DNA from: Acinetobacter baumannii
Lineage (GTDB): Bacteria; Pseudomonadota; Gammaproteobacteria; Pseudomonadales; Moraxellaceae
Direction of reading: 5' to 3'
Assembly: GCF_016508585.1 (NCBI RefSeq)
Contig: NZ_JADVOP010000019.1
Coordinates: 1-64,000, forward strand
Length of the DNA: 64,000 bases
The notes beneath the pieces were generated by a model. It was given only the letters and a program-made list of their open reading frames with translations, did no database searches and was not told the origin of the DNA. The translations under genes were made by a program, and so were the position numbers. Position 1 is the stretch's first letter, and every line of letters starts with the position of its first letter. Of the stretch, positions 59,369 to 64,000 are shown piece after piece.

Positions 59369-60464
59369 TTAAAGACCTTGTTTTAAACTGGCTTCAATAA
59401 ATTTATCCAGATCACCGTCCAATACCGCACCGGTATTCGAGTTTTCTACGCCTGTACGTAAGTCTTTAATACGAGAATCGTCCAGTACATATGAACGAAT
59501 CTGGCTTCCCCAACCGATATCCGATTTCGAATCTTCAAGCGCTTGAGCTGCTTCATTACGTTTACTCATTTCCAATTCGTATAATTTAGCACGTAATTGT
59601 TTCCAAGCATGATCACGGTTGGCATGTTGTGAACGTTGGTTCTGACAAGCCACCACAATCCCCGTTGGAGCATGGGTTAAACGAACTGCTGAGTCTGTTT
59701 TGTTAATGTGCTGTCCACCTGCACCCGAAGCACGATAGGTATCGGTACGTACATCAGCAGGATTAATATCAATTTCAATATTATCATCGACTTCAGGTGA
59801 AACAAATACCGCAGAGAATGAGGTATGTCGACGGTTACCAGAGTCAAATGGTGACTTACGCACTAAACGGTGTACACCTGATTCGGTACGCAACCAACCA
59901 TAGGCATACTCACCTTCTACACGAATGGTGGCAGATTTGATTCCGGCAACATCTCCATCTGATTCTTCCATCAATTCTGCTTTAAAACCATGACGTTCGA
60001 TCCAACGCATATACATACGTAACAGCATCGAAGCCCAGTCTTGTGCTTCTGTGCCACCAGAACCTGCTTGGATTTCAACATAACATGGATTTGGATCCAT
60101 CGGATTGCTGAACATGCGACGGAATTCAAGTTTTGCCAACTCTTCTTCAGCCGAACTCAATTCTGCTTGGACATCCGCCAATAAGCTTTCATCATCTGCT
60201 TCAACTGCAAGATCAAGCATGGCTTGGGCATCATCTAACTGGGTTGCCAAACCTTCTAAAACATTGATGACGTTCTCAAGCTCACCTTTTTCTTTTGCCA
60301 TTGCTTGTGCACGGCTTTGATCATTCCAGATTGCGGGATCTTCTAACTCGCGGAGAACCTCTTCTAAACGCTCTTTCTTCAGATCGTAGTCAAAGATACC
60401 CCCGTAGTGTTAGACCACGGTCATTTAAGTCTTTTAGCTGAACTAGATAAGGATTAATTTCCAC
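59369..60464 (-). CDS. prfB: Peptide chain release factor 2, with programmed +1 frameshift
   Basis: 364 residues after frameshifting. It recognises UAA and UGA. Translation begins at a GTG at 60464, reads 24 codons to an in-frame TGA at 60392-60390, and continues in the +1 frame from GAC. The slippery CTT-TGA-C follows the anti-SD-like GGGGGTATCT, as in E. coli. In the main frame the anticodon mimic [13 protein letters not shown] and the [14 protein letters not shown] (GGQ) hydrolysis motif are intact. Reading only the open frame from the internal ATG at 60301 would lose the N-terminal 54 residues. Confidence 0.96.
60389..60402 (-). promoter_or_regulatory. Programmed frameshift site in prfB
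   Basis: GGGGGTATCTTTGAC context: the purine-rich stretch acts as an internal SD three bases before CTT, and TGA-C is a weak stop. It gives autoregulation: low RF2 favours the shift. Confidence 0.93.
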
Positions 60465-60949
60465 GAGTTTTAATCTCACATTTGACGTCTTTTAATTCGC
60501 AGGCATTCTACCACAGAGTAGAAAAAGTTGAGATATGGCTTTTTTATAGATCAACATAAAGTGGAAAGCGCCACGATAATCTCTTTAAAAAATAAGTCGG
60601 TCTTCCAATCGAAATCATCACTTTTAAGAGTTAAAAGATCATGTTTAGATTTTATACAGCAGCTCAATAAATTAAGAATATTTTAATTTTTAGGTACTTT
60701 TTTATTACAAACTATGTCCCCGGCTTACCCAAAGGCTACTAATATCCACATTATCTACACAGTTTTAATAAAACAAAACACAATATTTAAATTATATTTA
60801 TCATATATTTAATATTAACCATTTACATATACTCACTATTGTTACAGTGCCGTTACCATAGCATGGTTGACGATTTTTGAATTTCACCTAGACTCAAAAT
60901 TGTAACTAAACATGTATAAATCAATTCTTCTTCATAGGGGGCAAATTCC
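60465..60949. other. Divergent promoter region of prfB and the porin gene
   Basis: About 480 AT-rich bases. It should carry both promoters. No hairpin with T-run and no small gene is clear. Confidence 0.6.
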
Positions 60950-61717
60950 ATGAAAAAATTAGCAATTGCATCTGCAATCTTTTCCGTAGCCGCTTTAACT
61001 GGCACTGCACATGCTTACCAAGCAGAAGTAGGTGGTTCTTATACTTATAATGATTGGGACAACTCTGATGCTACTCATAACTTCGGTGTAGATGGTACTT
61101 ATTATTTTAAACCAGTACAAACTCGTAACTCACCGTTGAATGAAGCTGCATTCTTAGATCGTGCAAGTAACGTAAAAGCCAATGTGGAATATGCAAAAAA
61201 TAGCGGTGTAAAAGACAGCCAATATGGCGCTGGTCTTGAATACTTCGTACCAAACTCTGATTTCTATGTCAGTGGTCGTATCGGTCGTGATGAGCATGAA
61301 GTTGATCGCACCAACATCGACAATAAAGTAACAACTTACGGTGCTGAAGTGGGTTATTTACCTGCACCAGGTTTATTACTTGCTTTGGGTGTAACCGGTT
61401 ATGACGTTAAAAACGGTGATGACGGTGCAGACCCAACTGTACGTGCTAAATATGTGACTAAAGTGGGGCAATATGATGCTAACTTTGAAGCATTTGGTGC
61501 ATTCGGCGATTTAGATGAATACAAAGTACGTGGTGACTTGTATCTAGACAAAACTTTAAGTGTTGGTGCTGATTACTACAACAATGATCTAACCAATCGT
61601 GATGAATGGGGTATTTCTGCGAAGAAATTCTTCAATCAAAACGTAAGTCTGGAAGGTCGTGTTGGTTTCGGTGATGACTACAACACTTATGGTGTTCGTG
61701 CTGGATACCGTTTCTAA
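60950..61717 (+). CDS. Omp33-36-like outer-membrane porin
   Basis: 255 residues with a Sec signal peptide (cleaved after AHA, giving YQAEVGGSYTYND). Alternating beta-strand patterns and a terminal aromatic (GVRAGYRF) indicate an outer-membrane barrel. The start of the mature protein and NSPLNEAAFLDRASNVKANVEY (quoted: NEAAFLDRASNVKANVEY) resemble Acinetobacter Omp33-36. AGGGGG is a strong ribosome site. Transported solute unknown. It is closed by a good terminator. Confidence 0.85.
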   Translation: MKKLAIASAIFSVAALTGTAHAYQAEVGGSYTYNDWDNSDATHNFGVDGTYYFKPVQTRNSPLNEAAFLDRASNVKANVEYAKNSGVKDSQYGAGLEYFVPNSDFYVSGRIGRDEHEVDRTNIDNKVTTYGAEVGYLPAPGLLLALGVTGYDVKNGDDGADPTVRAKYVTKVGQYDANFEAFGAFGDLDEYKVRGDLYLDKTLSVGADYYNNDLTNRDEWGISAKKFFNQNVSLEGRVGFGDDYNTYGVRAGYRF

Positions 61718-61755
61718 GCCTCAGTACATTAAACAACGCTCTTTGTGAGTAACAA

Positions 61756-61785
61756 AAGCCAATCAACTCGTTGATTGGCTTTTTT
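61756..61785 (+). terminator. Terminator after the porin gene
   Basis: Perfect stem AAGCCAATCAA / TTGATTGGCTT with a CTCG loop and a T-run, 38 bases after the stop. Confidence 0.92.
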
Positions 61786-61854
61786 ATATCTCTATACCAA
61801 CTTCATTCACACAATCCAGTTCTGACATCACAAAGAATCGACCAACAATCTTGC

Positions 61855-62733
61855 TTAACCACTAAATTCCTTAATGCGTTGCCAATTTTGTGCAACCTCT
61901 TCCATACTTAGACATTGAATTCTTGCCAAATTTTCAGGATAAATCACGTCTGCATTCTCACAAAAACGGGTTGCTGTAAACTGGCTGTTACTAGCACGAA
62001 GAATCACACCTGTATCCTTGCAAAGCGGGCTCGCCAAATAGAGAACACCTAGAGTTACCCATTCTGGCTTTAAATTCTCAGATGGCTGTATAATACCCCA
62101 CATACGGGTCTTAGCCACTGGGGAGATCGCATTAATTAAAATTCCAAAGGGTTCCCCTTCTTTACTTAAAGCATTCATAATCCCTACTTGAGCCATTTTG
62201 CCAGCAGCATAAGCGACTAAACCAGATTGAGCATAATGTTGATACATTGCACGGTCAGATGTATTGAGTACAATTCGCGCAGATGGCGATTGTTTGAGAT
62301 GCTTCCATGCGTACTTGCTCAACCAAATCGGCGCAAATACATTAATCCCCATGGCACGCTCCAGAAAATCGTTATCCTGATCCTCAATCTGCTGATACCC
62401 CACCCATCCAGCGTTATGAATCAGGATGTCTAATGCTCCAAACTTTTCAATGGCTAACTCAATCAGTTCCTTGCATCCCATCTCCTGATCTAAGCGCCCA
62501 CAATGTGAAATTAATTGTCCATCATAGGCATTCAAAGCATGGGCTGTCTCAACAATTAAGCTTTGATTGCTTCCCTGCCCCAAACGATCTGTACCTAAAT
62601 CGCTAATGACGACACATGCACCTCGATCTAATAACGCTTGTGCATAAGCTTGTCCAAGACCTTGTCCCGCACCAGTGATGATGGCAACTTTATTTTTAAA
62701 AAGCGTCTGTGCTTGTTCGTATTTCTGTTCCAT
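61855..62733 (-). CDS. Short-chain dehydrogenase/reductase
   Basis: 292 residues, Rossmann fold. The cofactor motif is TGAGQGLGQA, the NAG motif is IHNAGWVGY, and the catalytic residues are Ser in VLNTSDRAMY and Tyr-x3-Lys in AYAAGKMA. The Ser precedes the Tyr at the usual spacing. Acts on an unknown alcohol/ketone. It is downstream of the LysR gene, with 84 bases between; the Asp after the glycine motif (VISDLG) suggests NAD preference. Confidence 0.88.
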   Translation of the reverse strand: MEQKYEQAQTLFKNKVAIITGAGQGLGQAYAQALLDRGACVVISDLGTDRLGQGSNQSLIVETAHALNAYDGQLISHCGRLDQEMGCKELIELAIEKFGALDILIHNAGWVGYQQIEDQDNDFLERAMGINVFAPIWLSKYAWKHLKQSPSARIVLNTSDRAMYQHYAQSGLVAYAAGKMAQVGIMNALSKEGEPFGILINAISPVAKTRMWGIIQPSENLKPEWVTLGVLYLASPLCKDTGVILRASNSQFTATRFCENADVIYPENLARIQCLSMEEVAQNWQRIKEFSG

Positions 62734-62817
62734 CTTGCATCTCCATAAATATAGTCAACACAATGATGAGACAGTCAGATTTACACGTAAAATATATTAT
62801 TTATACCAAAATCATAT

Positions 62818-63741
62818 TTAAATGATCTCAATGATTGACTGTGATCCCATTACATTACGGACCTCATCAAGTAACTTGTCACGAATTGCACAGTGTTTAT
62901 ATTCATTCCACACCATCAACAACTCCACATAGCGTAATGCATCGGGTGCATCTACTTGAATAGGTTTAAACACGACATCCTCTCTTTCATGTTGTGCCAA
63001 TGAAGCTGGCAACAACGCAACACCGAAACCAGCTGCAACCAAGGCGACCAGTGTCTGGAGTTGCCTTGCCTGTTGAACAACTCGTGGGACAAAACCCGCT
63101 ATCTCACAAAGTTGCATCAACTGGTCATGGAAGCCTTGACCTAAATACCGAGGAGAAGAAACAAAAGCATCCTGCTGTAGTTGAACCAATGGAATCTTCT
63201 GATATTTTGCTAGACGATGTGCGCAAGGCAGTGCCACTATGACCGATTCTTTTAAAATGGGTTCAAACTTTAAACCTAGAGCTGTCCTACCTGGTCGTCT
63301 CATAAAACCAATAGCAGCATGTCCTCGCTCTAAATTTTCGATCTGCTCTTGTGTGGTTGCTTCCTGCATCGTGAAAGAAACAGCAGGATAATTAAAATGA
63401 AAATGTCGAATTGCGGTAAGTAATTTGGCATAGGGTTCGATATTAATAAAAGTCAAGATAAGGTGACCTTCAACTCCCTGTGCCACACGTCGACTATGCT
63501 CAACACCCTGATCAAGAAGGTCTAATACTCTTTTAGCTGACTCTAAAAAAACTTTACCTGCTGGCGTTAGCGTGACTTTACGATTAGTACGTTCAAATAA
63601 AGGGGCTCCTATTTGCTCTTCCAATCGACGAATAGCTTGACTCAAAGGAGGTTGCGCCATATGAAGCCGTATCGCCGCACGATTGAAATGCAACTCTTCT
63701 GCCACAGCGATGAATTGATAAAGCAATCTGGTTTCTATCAT
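62818..63741 (-). CDS. LysR-family transcriptional regulator
   Basis: 307 residues. N-terminal winged helix (FIAVAEELHFNRAAIRLHM, then SQAIRRLEEQIGAPLFERTNRKV) and a C-terminal periplasmic-binding-like effector domain (FVSSPRYLGQGFHDQL). Similar in layout to BenM/CatM regulators of aromatic catabolism. The nearest possible target is the SDR gene downstream. The inducer is unknown. Confidence 0.92.
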   Translation of the reverse strand: MIETRLLYQFIAVAEELHFNRAAIRLHMAQPPLSQAIRRLEEQIGAPLFERTNRKVTLTPAGKVFLESAKRVLDLLDQGVEHSRRVAQGVEGHLILTFINIEPYAKLLTAIRHFHFNYPAVSFTMQEATTQEQIENLERGHAAIGFMRRPGRTALGLKFEPILKESVIVALPCAHRLAKYQKIPLVQLQQDAFVSSPRYLGQGFHDQLMQLCEIAGFVPRVVQQARQLQTLVALVAAGFGVALLPASLAQHEREDVVFKPIQVDAPDALRYVELLMVWNEYKHCAIRDKLLDEVRNVMGSQSIIEII

Positions 63742-63967
63742 GAGGATTTATAGGGATCAATATTGATGAATTTATGTCCAAATCATATCGTTAATAAAAA
63801 TACAGGTCGAGCTTAGTAATCAGGATCCGCTTTTAAGAAATGGTCACAACACTTGGCTTGATAGCATAATCTTCTATTTTTAGTTAGATTAAACATTGCA
63901 TATTATTTATTCTTGATCGATAAATCTTGTTGAATTCTTTAATATTTTTATTATCAATTAAACATTT

Positions 63968-63997
63968 AAAAAGAGCGCCTAAGCGCTCTTTTTAAAG
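63968..63997. terminator. Terminator hairpin at the window edge
   Basis: Stem AAAAAGAGCGC / GCGCTCTTTTT with a CTAA loop, followed by A-rich sequence. It could terminate a gene that lies beyond the right edge on either strand. Confidence 0.85.
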
Positions 63998-64000
63998 TCA

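Noticed and set aside
60301..60301. Internal ATG as the start of prfB
   Set aside because: It would remove the first 54 residues, whose coding sequence and frameshift site are intact upstream.

Overview
The window is a gene-dense, AT-rich stretch of a gammaproteobacterial chromosome that I assign to the genus Acinetobacter. The grounds are the atpIBEFHAGDC operon, the Zur/ZnuABC block, an ADC-type class C beta-lactamase, an Omp33-36-like porin, a Thg1-like gene and the general codon bias. I cannot name the species. No rRNA, tRNA or CRISPR array was seen.

Layout. 1-8.4 kb: EamA exporter, TetR and AraC regulators around an MFS pump, two paralogous lipoproteins flanking a glutathione peroxidase, a third lipoprotein, and a small RNA-processing-like group (polynucleotide-kinase-like ATPase, an unknown 105-aa protein, a Thg1-family 3'-5' polymerase). 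8.5-15.7 kb: the complete F1Fo ATP synthase operon on the minus strand, closed by a strong hairpin. 15.9-19 kb: znuA diverging from zur-znuC-znuB, with a perfect Zur palindrome between them. 19-21.4 kb: two LysE/RhtB exporters and a Dyp peroxidase. 21.4-29 kb: the accessory island, with a decayed IS5-family element and a very AT-rich minus-strand cassette of vgrG, a LysM/lytic-transglycosylase/M23 effector and a secreted partner that is probably the immunity protein. 29-35.3 kb: malic enzyme, small unknowns, argS and a SPOR protein. 35.6-39.4 kb: creB-creC-creD with recognisable cre-tags before creB and creD. 39.4-46 kb: RidA, a DUF2726 protein, a YgiQ radical-SAM protein, an MFS transporter and an orphan NarL-type regulator. 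46.2-50.9 kb: organosulfur genes (msuE, sfnG, an SfnB/DszC-like flavoprotein) with the ADC beta-lactamase between them. 51-64 kb: acs, a DUF805 protein, MscS, rsmE, waaA, an ArsR/old-yellow-enzyme pair, prfB with its programmed frameshift, a porin, an SDR and a LysR regulator.

Functional links. The Zur box should couple zinc uptake genes to zinc status in both directions. CreBC should control its own promoter and creD through the tags. The vgrG tail, effector and secreted partner look like one horizontally variable type VI secretion module: the effector has two separate peptidoglycan-cleaving domains, and its partner carries a Sec signal, as expected for periplasmic protection. The Thg1-like gene beside a kinase of the T4 Pnk type suggests RNA end repair.

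Several starts were moved inward from the longest open frame on the basis of ribosome binding sites and family lengths; each entry says so. All functions come from reading the sequence; no database search was run.
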